Notes under the pieces: generated by a model
The model's database searches: none
The model's input: only the letters and a program-made list of their open reading frames with translations
What the model was told of the DNA's origin: nothing
Part shown: piece by piece, positions 8,519-15,172 of the stretch
Position numbering within the stretch: the first letter of the stretch is position 1
Layout of the letters: each line of letters opens with the position of its first letter
Source: Zopfochytrium polystomum
Taxonomy: Eukaryota; Chytridiomycota; Chytridiomycetes; Chytridiales; Chytridiaceae
Reading direction: 5' to 3'
NCBI GenBank assembly: GCA_025765615.1
Contig: JAIVFJ010000683.1
Span: 1 to 15,172, forward strand
DNA length: 15,172 nucleotides
Made by a program: the position numbers and the translations under genes

Positions 8519-10257
8519 ATGGAACAGGTCGATGTGATTCAGCCACTGGTCGGGCAAACCGCCGCCGTGGCAGCGGAAGTGACGGAGAACGAGGCTCACC
8601 TCGAAGTGGTGCGCCTACTGCATCAGAAGGGAGCAAGTTTCTGTTTCAAGATTTGGCCGATCATCCGCTGGTCAGCGCGAGCCGTAACGGCCATAACGCT
8701 GTGGTTGAATACTATCTGAACCACGGTGCGGACATCAACTTGAAATCGAAACAAGGGTGGTCGCCACTATTCTTCGCCTGCCAGGCTAATCGCGTGGCCA
8801 CAGCGCGGTACTGCTTGCTCGAGCAGCAGCTGTGAATGCTACCGCCGACGACGGATCGACTCCACTCCACGTTGCATCACTAAATGGCCACTCACAGCTC
8901 GTTGAAATTTTGCTGAACCACGGAGCGAATCCCAACATCAGGAACGGTAGAAGTTTTACAGCTTTGGCCGAAGTATGCAGAACAGGTCGCGTGGATATTG
9001 CGGAAATCTTACTGCGGCGTGGAGCTGATGCGAACATTCGACGGGGCGGCGGGTTTCTGACTCCGTTTCAAGTCGCCATAGAAAACGGTCACGTTGAGAT
9101 CGTGCGACTGTTGTATCAGAATGGAGAAAATCTTTCCTTCCATGCACGCTCGAATCTCCTGACTACTGCGTGCAACTTTGGGCGCACTCGAGTTGTAGAA
9201 TACTTTCTCGACAACGACATCGACGTCAACAGGAACGATTGGTCGCCATTGCATGCAGCGTGCATGAACGGCCACGCGGAAACCGCAGAATTTCTGTTGG
9301 CGCGAGGCGCAGATGTGAACGCCGCCGCGGACGAGGGCTTAACGTCGCTTCACGTTGCTGGCAACCGCAAAGTTGCAGACTTGCTGCTGAGGCACTCTGC
9401 GAATGTGGACGCCCGTAACGACAGCAACCAGACGCCCCTGCATACGGTAAGCGTGCACGGAAGCTCGCACGTGGCGAAACTTTTAGTACAGCGTGGAGCC
9501 GACTTGGAAGCGCGAGACGCGGATGAGCTGACACCGCTTCTTTTTGCCGCGGTACGAGGCAAGCTGGGGACAGTAATCACGCTGGTCGAGGCTGGCGCCG
9601 AGCTCGGTGCTACCGTGGGCGCGGAGAAATGGACGGTGTTGGACCTTGCGGTGAGCGAAGGGAAGTTAAATGTCGTCCGTTGGCTTTTCCAGTATACAAC
9701 GGCGCTGGGCTGCTCGAAGAGGAAAAACTGCTGGAGACCGCGAGCTGGAAAGGTCACTTGGATGTGGTGGACTTTCTTATCGACCGCCGTGTCGGAAATA
9801 TTGACTTTTATCGGCTGGTCTACAAGGCGGCGCGTCACGGTCGCTCCGCCGTCGTCGAGTTGCTGGTGAATCAAGAGAACGCTCTGCTCAGCCAAGCCGA
9901 CCGCGTTCACGAGATTGCTGACGGCTTCGACGATGCATCCTTGGCGCTGATCGCAGCCACAAGGAACGGGCACGTGGAGATCATGCGGGTGCTGCTGGAT
10001 AACGGTGTGGCCGTGGACTCTTGGGATTCCAAGAAGATGACGCCGTTGCACGTTGCTTGCGCGGCGGGACAGCTGGAAGCCGTCAAGCTCCTACTGGAGG
10101 CAGGTGCGGACATGCGGCCTGTGCGGACGGTCTGACACCATTGTTGTTAGCGGGAGGGAACGGACATCAGCAGGTTGTGGATTTCCTGCTCCGCGGGGAA
10201 ACCAGCCGAGCCAATGTGTCAAGTTTGGGGTTGAAGACCAGAAATCCGCACTTCTGA
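8519..10257 (+). pseudogene. Large ankyrin-repeat gene, reading frame broken by several indels
   Basis: A long series of ankyrin repeats of about 33 residues. A plausible start is the ATG at 8519 (MEQVDVIQPLVGQ). The frame gives HLEVVRLLHQKGASF, shifts near 8640 to LVSASRNGHNAVVEYYLNHG and GWSPLFFACQANR, and shifts again near 8825. It then stays open for nearly 900 bases with about nine repeats, such as DGSTPLHVASLNGHSQLVEI, DWSPLHAACMNGHAETAEFL and NQTPLHTVSVHGSSHVAKLL. Near 9700 it shifts again into LLEEEKLLETASWKGHLDVV to GQLEAVKLLLEAGADMR, and near 10115 once more into DGLTPLLLAGGNGHQQVVDF. About 14-17 repeats in all. Four indels break it, yet the repeats themselves are well preserved, so it is either a young pseudogene or a functional gene damaged by assembly errors. 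Ankyrin stacks bind partner proteins; no enzymatic domain or signal peptide is visible. Confidence 0.8.
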
Positions 10258-10835
10258 GGCTATGGCCAGATTACCGGCTAGCCTTTCCTTTGCGTGGAGT
10301 AAAAACAGTATCGCACTGCATACTCTGTTACAATGTGTGGAGTGCTAAAGCGCCAAATGCATTCGCTCGTAGAACTCAGAGTAGCGATTCTCGTCGATAA
10401 CTCCCTTGTGTTTTCCAGTTTTTGCCAGCGATGTCCGTTCGACCGGAATCCCCATTTCGAACCTTAACGCCCGCCCGATTTGCAAAATTCCAGCCTCAAT
10501 GTGCTATGCATGATCGTTTGACAGATGGCATATCACTCTTCGTGTAAACGGGAAATAAACAACTTCATTTTAAGCCTCGTAATTACTACGAACATTGGCA
10601 CAACGATTGGAAACTGCACAACTTCAATATATATTTTCTGGAGTGGTCGGGGTGACCGTGTTAAGCGCCACCTGTTCGAACGAGATGTGCGTGTGTGTGT
10701 GTTTGTGTGTGTGTGTTCGGATGCGTAGGTAAGGCGACGTGGGATTTTGGTGGCACAGCGCGAAGGTTTCTCTTGCGATCATGCTCACGTGTCCCCACTC
10801 TCTTCGCACCTGTGGCTCCTGCCCACCGACTGCTC
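10258..10835. other. Intergenic spacer between ankyrin and RRM genes
   Basis: No gene is supported here. The stretch is A+T-richer than the flanking genes, contains the GT repeat at 10687-10717 and must hold the promoter of the RRM gene. TATATATT at about 10627 is a TATA-like candidate, but it lies about 200 bases before the ATG. Confidence 0.4.
10687..10717. repeat. GT microsatellite
   Basis: About 30 bases of GT dinucleotides with single interruptions, located 120-150 bases upstream of the RRM gene start. The complementary strand produces a spurious Thr/His-rich open frame. Confidence 0.85.
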
Positions 10836-11636
10836 ATGGACAAAAAACCTGCAGGCGCAACCCCCAAGAAGATGCCGGCGCCGCCACCCTAACGACCGCC
10901 GTCGTCGCTACCGACCTCCCGGCCGGCACCAGCAAGGACGCGATCTCGGAAACCTTCTCCGAGCACGGCCAAGTCATCAAGGTGCGTGTTGAGGAGAAAT
11001 AATGCACAAGCCCCTTCTTTTGCCAATTTCCTTCACTTCTTCTTTTTCTTCCTATTCTCCGAGGTCCTTTATAATCAGTTCTTGTTTACACTCAGTGATC
11101 ATGGGAACTTCTTCATCCCCAATCACTGTGCAGTATGCCTTGATCGTGTTGCACCTTCCCAAGCACATCCTTACAATAAATGGGAACTTCTTCATCCCCA
11201 ATCACTGTGCAGGGCGCCTAGATCGCCCTCAACAGTGCGCATCCTCAAGAACAACGAGACCGAGGCAGTCGTCACTTTCTCCACTGAGGAAGAGTCCAAG
11301 GCTGCCATCGCCGCCGGGTCGATCACCGTGGACGGCAAGAAGGTCTCGGTCCGCGCGCCAAAGCAAAAGGCGGTGGGCGAACCTTCGAACGTCCTGGTCG
11401 TCGGGAACCTCCCGGTCAACGTTACCCCAGGGCCACTCAAGAAGCTCTTTGCCGCCTTCGGCACCGTCACCAACGTCACGGTCCCAAGGGCCAAGGAAAG
11501 CAAAGGAAAATGGATATCAAAAGGCTACGGGGGTGTTGAGTTTTCCACTGTCTTCGAGGCCACCACCGCCCTCAAGGCCCTGAACGGGTCGGTATTCAAC
11601 GGCCGCACCATCTCTATCCGGTACTTGAAAAAGTAG
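10836..11636 (+). CDS. RNA-binding protein with two RRM domains
   Basis: The likely N-terminus is MDKKPAGATPKKMPAPPP from the ATG at 10836, but that frame stops at 10890. The RRM frame (TTAVVATDLPAGTSKDAISE, then TFSEHGQVIKV) is one base out of step, so there is an indel or an unseen small intron. RRM1 is split by an intron and continues with RILKNNETEAVVTFS and SITVDGKKVSVRAP. RRM2 begins VLVVGNLPVN (RNP2-like, about 11391), has KGYGGVEFS as RNP1 (11520 on) and ends SIRYLKK with TAG at 11634-11636. A canonical GT-AG intron at 10986-11235 joins the halves in frame but adds one Leu (KVLRILK); KVRILK would need a non-canonical boundary. Two-RRM proteins of about 200 residues act in RNA processing, translation or telomere/snoRNA binding; I cannot place it further. 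The family call is firm, the 5' structure is not. Confidence 0.8.
11101..11212 (+). repeat. Tandem 33-bp duplication carrying the splice acceptor
   Basis: An identical 33-base segment occurs at 11101-11133 and 11180-11212, 79 bases apart. It starts ATGGGAACTTCTTC and ends CACTGTGCAG. The sequences after each copy are also loosely alike (CCTTGATCG versus CCTAGATCG), so the original duplicated unit was probably about 79 bases and has since diverged. Both copies end in a good 3' splice-site sequence within the intron of the RRM gene. Confidence 0.9.
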
Positions 11637-12284
11637 TCTGAACGGCGTTTTTACCCCCCTTGCATTTGTTCCTGTGTCCACCCCAGTAATCCTCACTGTT
11701 TACTTTACTTGTTTTGCCTTGTTCGTTGGTTGTGGGTTGGCTTCATTTGGTGACGAAGAAATTTTAATGTCCGTACCGGCAATGAATTTATGGAAGCGAT
11801 TTGGGAAGCTCTCGTTAACGAGGTTTGGGCTCTCAGGCTCCTTGACAGACTGACTGGGCTGGGAGGCGGGGATCCCGAGATGCCAGGCGAAGAAAAAAAG
11901 CTCGGTGCCTCGTTACTCTCACTTGACGCCTTCACCCTGAAGCTACGGTCGTCCACCTTTCGGTCAACCTCAACCTCAAACACCCGCGTCGTGGACTTTT
12001 ATCGTCGGCCACGCACAGGCCGCAGGCTTTACCATAGTACTGGTACATTGAGTCGGTGTTCGTTTGGGCGTAGTATCGGGATACGTGTTGCATGCAGCGT
12101 TGTCGTCATAGCACTACGAGTCGGTGGGTCTGCTTGGAACCAGAATGCTTTCGCTTGCACAATGATCACAGACTGAGGGTGCCACCTGCGCCTTCATCTC
12201 CGGTGTCGTTGCAGCAAATAAATTATTTACTTAACTCACTCAGCACCGCGCGACTTTTGTTTGTTTGGTATGCGAGGCAGCGCG
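11637..12284. other. 3' flank of the RRM gene; one open frame of doubtful reality
   Basis: After the RRM stop the DNA is first pyrimidine-rich (3' UTR). A plus-strand frame at 11790-12176 starts MEAIWEALVNEVWALRLLDR and could encode 128 residues, but the minus strand of the same DNA is also open (11705-11983, Ser/Pro-rich). No motif favours either, so neither is called as a gene. Confidence 0.35.
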
Positions 12285-12345
12285 GGGTGTTCACGGGGTC
12301 GTTCCGCCGTCGTCGAGTTGCTGCCGAATAGAAAGAGCGCTCCGC
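12285..12345 (+). pseudogene. Small ankyrin-gene fragment
   Basis: Bases 12303-12323 are identical to 9845-9865 of the large ankyrin gene (coding RSAVVELL), and the similarity extends in diverged form on both sides, from about 12285 to 12345. The local reading is GRSAVVELLPNRKSA, against GRSAVVELLVNQENA in the main gene. No other repeats surround it. It is a decayed piece of the same C-terminal ankyrin module, about 260 bases from the probable LTR. Confidence 0.7.
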
Positions 12346-12571
12346 AGACCAGAGACAGACGGAGCTGCCGGACTCTTCGCCAGCCATCTTGCAAAAAAAG
12401 GTTCAGCCTCGGTGCGATCCGTGTTGGTGGTTGGGCAGATGCCGCGCCCCTCACCTTGCAAACGGGCCTAAACAACTCGGTTTCAAACCGTATTGTAATT
12501 GCTGCAAATGCTAGCACGAGCGGAGCACTACGCACTTGAATATATAAATGGAACGATCCTCGTGGCTCTTG

Positions 12572-12587
12572 TTTTTTTTTTTTTTTT
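12572..12587. repeat. Poly-T tract (poly-A on the minus strand)
   Basis: Sixteen consecutive T. On the minus strand, the sense strand of the retrotransposon, this is an A16 run 14 bases beyond the proposed end of the LTR. It might mark a polyadenylated insertion or simply be a homopolymer. Confidence 0.8.
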
Positions 12588-12601
12588 GCGCTGAGCTCAC
12601 C

Positions 12602-12744
12602 TGTGACGGTGTGCCGCGTGCGAACAGTGGTGGCGACACGGAGCAGTTGTGGGCGACGTGGGTGCGTCACGCGATGCAGAGTGAGTGGAAGCAAAAACAA
12701 AACTGTATTGTGACATGTGACAAGGGATGCAGGTGATTCTCACA
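12602..12744 (-). repeat. Candidate 3' LTR of the chromovirus (left border uncertain)
   Basis: Directly after the polypurine tract the minus strand begins TGTGAGAATCACC, as expected for an LTR start (TG). A matching inverted end, TGTGA on the plus strand at 12602, would give a 143-base LTR with 5-base TGTGA/TCACA ends. This is short for the group. The other LTR lies outside the window, so neither length nor target-site duplication can be confirmed. The right border at 12744 is more reliable than the left. Confidence 0.4.
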
Positions 12745-12759
12745 CTCCCCCCCCCCCGG
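12745..12759 (-). other. Polypurine tract of the retrotransposon
   Basis: On the minus strand: CCGG, then a G-run ending GAG, immediately before TGTGAGAATC. Eleven cytosines lie at 12747-12757 on the plus strand. The position between the end of pol (stop at 12780) and the LTR start is that of the plus-strand primer in Ty3/gypsy elements. Confidence 0.6.
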
Positions 12760-12779
12760 AGAACAGAGTATCAGCGAGG

Positions 12780-13290
12780 TTACAAAAGTTTACGAGCAGT
12801 AAGCTCAATGTGAAGGTCAGGGGTGAGGCGGAGCCAAGAGTTGAAAAGGGGTGGGTGGTCTTTCCAGGAAATCAAGACTGAAGAAATACTGCCAGTACGG
12901 TTGCGGTGAACAGCAAGGATTTGAGAGGGAGTTCGTTGATCAAGTGGGAGTGGAGTAAAAATATCAGGGGTACGGGAGATGTACATGCGAAGTTTGTCTG
13001 GGTGGAAAACAGGATGAACACGCCAAGTTGGAGGAAAGTCAAGGTGATAAGAAGTACCAAGTTTGCGAAGAATTTTGAAAGGTCCGAAAAATTGAGCTGA
13101 GAGTTTGGAAGAAGGACGACCGGTTTGGTTTGGGGGAAGGAAGTCCTTAGCGCTTACAAGAACAAGGTCACCAGATTGAAAGGGATCAGGGCGGCGATGA
13201 GCAATCGGCGTAAGCACGTTGTTTGTCCTGTGCGCGAGCAAGAGCTTCTTTGGCAACGCGTATACGAGTGACGAGGTCATCGAGAGTGGG
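12780..13290 (-). pseudogene. Integrase C-terminus and chromodomain of chromovirus pol
   Basis: This frame runs from about 13280 to the stop at 12780-12782. It contains DPFQSGDLVLVSAKDFLP and FFGPFKILRKLG, the GPF/Y module that ends Ty3/gypsy integrases, then VHPVFHPDKLRMY. A chromodomain follows at about 12930-12815: PSQILAVHRNRTGSISSV, then LISWKDHPPLFNSWLRLTPDL, with the typical W-K-x-x-P-P and N-x-W positions. Its first aromatic cage position looks altered. Chromodomains steer chromoviruses to particular histone marks, often heterochromatin. Confidence 0.85.
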
Positions 13291-14140
13291 AGATTGACGA
13301 AAGGGGATGGAAAGATTTAAAGGTGAAAGGGGATGTTGACCAGTGTCCAAAAAGAAAGGAGTGAAACCAGTGGAACTGTTGATGGAGTCGTTGATGCCAA
13401 ATTCCACGGCAGGGAGGTGAATGTCCCAGTCTTTTTGGTCCCAGGCGACAACATCGCGAAGGGCAGAGGTAACCCATGCGTTCTTGTTTTCGGTCTGGCC
13501 GTCGGTTTGAGGATGGTAAGAACTGAGAGATTGAGCTTGGTGTTGAGCAGAGAGGTGAGGTGACGCCAGAAAAGAGAGATGAACTTGGAATCACGGTCAC
13601 TGATGATCTTTTGTGGAAGACCGTGAAGGCGCCAAACGTTGTTGAAAAACTGAAAGGTGAAGTCGCGAGCTGTGTCGGTGGTGCGACAGGCCCAAATGTG
13701 AGTGCGCTTGGTAGCTGAATCAACGACCACGGCAAGGCTGTCATGACCGCGTTCTGTGGTAGGTAGCTTGGTGATGAAATCAATGCTGATTGTGTGCCAA
13801 GGTGCAGGTGCTGGGTCGTGCGGGTGCAGAAGACCGTAGGGAGTGGTGCGTGCAACGCGATTGCGCTGGCAAAGGTCGCAGGAACGTACGTATCGTTGTG
13901 CGTCTTGGTGAAGCTTCGGCCAGTGGTATGTCCGAGCAATTCGTTGTGGTGTGCTCCCAGTTTCCATGGATGGTTTCATCATGCGCGGCGGCCATGATGG
14001 AGGAGCGAAGGATGGCAGGCACGTAAAGTCTGTTAGCGTTTGTCCTTGAAGTAGAGAAGTCCGTCTGTGCGTAGGTAGCGCTTGAGGTGCGGACGTAGCC
14101 ATGACGGAGGTTCGCGAAGTCGATCCAGCGACTCAACGAT
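13291..14140 (-). pseudogene. Integrase zinc finger and catalytic core of chromovirus pol
   Basis: The H-H part of the zinc finger (AAHDETIHGNW) lies near 13990, and the C-C part (SCDLCQRNR) near 13860, in a different frame. The catalytic triad is visible: D in SIDFITKL (13779-13781), D in IISDRDSKF (13596-13598) and E in YHPQTDGQTE (13489-13491). The last two are about 35 residues apart as expected, but a frameshift lies between them near 13560. The following segment, VEFGINDSINSSTGFTPFFL, is the usual post-core region. All catalytic residues are preserved although the frame is broken in at least three places. Confidence 0.85.
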
Positions 14141-15172
14141 GACTTGGTAGTCGTTGTCCGTCTGGTAGTGTTGTTGAAGAAGTTGAGGAGTAATGGAAGT
14201 AATTGTACTTATCGGGGCAAGCTGTGGGGGTGAATCTGTTTGAACTGCAGCATCGGATGTGTCGACGACGAGAGAGTATGTCGGCAATAGAATTCCATTT
14301 ACCAGGAACCCACTCAATGTCGAAGTCGAATTGCTCGATATCTTCCAACCAACGAAGCTGGACAGGGCGGAGCTTCGGCTGATCAAGGAGATGTCGGAGA
14401 GAGTGGTGGTCAGTGAGGACTTTAACTGTTGAACCAACGAGGTATGGGCGGTGGTGTTTGAGTCCTTCCACGAGTGCAAGGATTTCGCCCATATATGGAT
14501 GGTAATTTCGTTCGGCAGAGTTGCACTTGCGTGAGCCAAATGCGATGTGAAGAACTTCACCGTTGTCGTCTAGCTGATAGACATGGGAGCCGATAGCGTG
14601 TTGTGACCAATCAGTAGCTAGATAGACAGGGCGTGAGCGGTCAAAGAAAGAAAGATTTGCTGGTTGAGAAAGTTCAGCTTTGATGTCGATGAATATTTGT
14701 TCCAGCTTAGCATTCCAGTCAAATGGGGTCGCTTTGGTTATAGTTTCATTCCGCCGAAGTAAGTCTGAGAGTGGTGAGAGCAGGTGCTTGGCGAGGAATA
14801 AAACGATGGAGAGTATTAGCGAGTCCAAGGAATGCGCGAAGTTCAGTCCAAGAACGAGGAGATTCAAAGTCACGAATAGCATCAAGGCGAGAAGGAAGAA
14901 CAGAAACATGTCCACGAGAAATGTGAAAACCCAAATACTTCACTTCAGTTTGAAGGAAACGGCACTTATGAAGACGGCAGTGAAAATTGTTTTCTCGAAG
15001 ACGTTGAAGGACTGAACGGAGATGTTTAAGATGTTCGTCAAAAGTGCGAGAGAAGATTAACAAATCGTCAAGGTAGACAGTTAGAAACAGATCAACAAAG
15101 TCACGAAGATGGAGTTCATAGTTGCCTGAAAGGTTGCAGGAGCGTTGGATAAACCAAGAGGCATACTAATTC
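14141..15172 (-). pseudogene. Reverse transcriptase C-terminus and RNase H of chromovirus pol
   Basis: At the window edge the frame gives MPLGLSNAPATFQ (from 15164). After a shift come VYLDDLLIFSRT, with the catalytic YLDD at 15064-15075, and KYLGFHISRG and LRAFLGLANTLHRFI of the thumb/connection. In another frame RNase H follows: YLATDWSQHAIGSHVYQ near 14615, with its first catalytic Asp, then GEILALVEGLKHHRPYL and TDHHSLRHLL. The connection ends at GKWNSIADILSRR near 14280, where the frame changes again. The Trp after TD is unusual, since Ala or Cys is common in this family. RT begins outside the window. Confidence 0.9.

Larger units (their letters stand above)
12602..15172 (-). mobile_element. 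Ty3/gypsy chromovirus, 3' half, frameshifted; continues past the window
   Basis: Read on the minus strand from the right edge, the element shows in order the end of reverse transcriptase (YLDD at 15075-15064), RNase H, integrase zinc finger, integrase core, GPY-like segment, chromodomain, polypurine tract and LTR candidate. This order and the C-terminal chromodomain define the chromovirus branch of Ty3/gypsy retrotransposons. About seven frame changes are needed to read pol through, so the copy should be inactive unless the assembly is at fault. Gag, protease, most of RT and the other LTR lie beyond 15172. This copy is a source of repeat and silencing signals next to the RRM gene. Confidence 0.9.

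Noticed and set aside
9350..10051. Long minus-strand open frame of 233 codons
   Set aside because: It lies exactly opposite the plus-strand ankyrin repeats and has no domain of its own; a G+C-rich shadow frame.
12041..12056. Near-palindrome around TACCATAGTACTGGTA
   Set aside because: Only a short imperfect inverted repeat; expected by chance in a window of this size and not near a promoter.
11705..12176. Open frames on both strands after the RRM gene
   Set aside because: They overlap each other, neither has a recognised motif or a paralog in the window, and the composition does not favour one strand.
12710..12744. Very short LTR bounded by TGTGA at 12710
   Set aside because: Thirty-five bases is too short for an LTR; the TGTGA at 12602 is a better, still uncertain, border.

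Overview
This is a GC-rich eukaryotic window, most likely from a fungus. It starts with the C-terminus of a fungal-type MFS transporter with a PEFRLP motif. It also carries genes with short GT-AG introns, a Ty3/gypsy chromovirus, a Tc1/mariner remnant and a family of ankyrin-repeat proteins. An early-diverging, chytrid-like fungus would fit the ankyrin/F-box expansion, but that is a guess; no rRNA or organelle marker is present to test it.

Layout. Positions 1-422 (+) hold the 3' end of the MFS transporter gene. Positions 572-1800 (all -) hold a relic cluster: a Tc1/mariner transposase remnant, a broken ankyrin gene directly against it, and a diverged copy of the tail of the F-box gene described below. 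About 1.8-4.0 kb shows no recognisable gene and includes a long GA microsatellite. A spliced gene of unknown family with a basic C-terminus lies at 4094-5106 (+). Positions 5530-8235 (-) hold a short ankyrin gene, an F-box plus LamG/concanavalin-like gene and an ankyrin fragment, the first two broken by frameshifts. The main ankyrin gene, about 14-17 repeats, follows at 8519-10257 (+) in at least five successive reading-frame segments. A two-RRM RNA-binding protein gene lies at 10836-11636 (+), with one intron containing an exact 33-bp duplication. A small ankyrin fragment (12285-12345, +) follows, and the window ends inside a minus-strand chromovirus (3' LTR candidate, polypurine tract, chromodomain, integrase, RNase H, RT up to the edge).

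The genes do not form a biosynthetic operon. The theme is one paralogous family. The C-terminal ankyrin module of the 8519-10257 gene recurs as decayed fragments at three other places on both strands, and a tail segment of the F-box/LamG gene recurs 5.8 kb away. This looks like birth and death of an ankyrin/F-box family beside transposons. F-box proteins usually recruit substrates to SCF ubiquitin ligases and ankyrin and LamG folds bind ligands, so a rapidly evolving recognition family is a reasonable inference, not something proven here.

Caution: indels break reading frames in nearly every long gene, possibly including the RRM gene. Some may be assembly errors and not real mutations. I did not find CRISPR arrays, rRNA or convincing tRNA genes.
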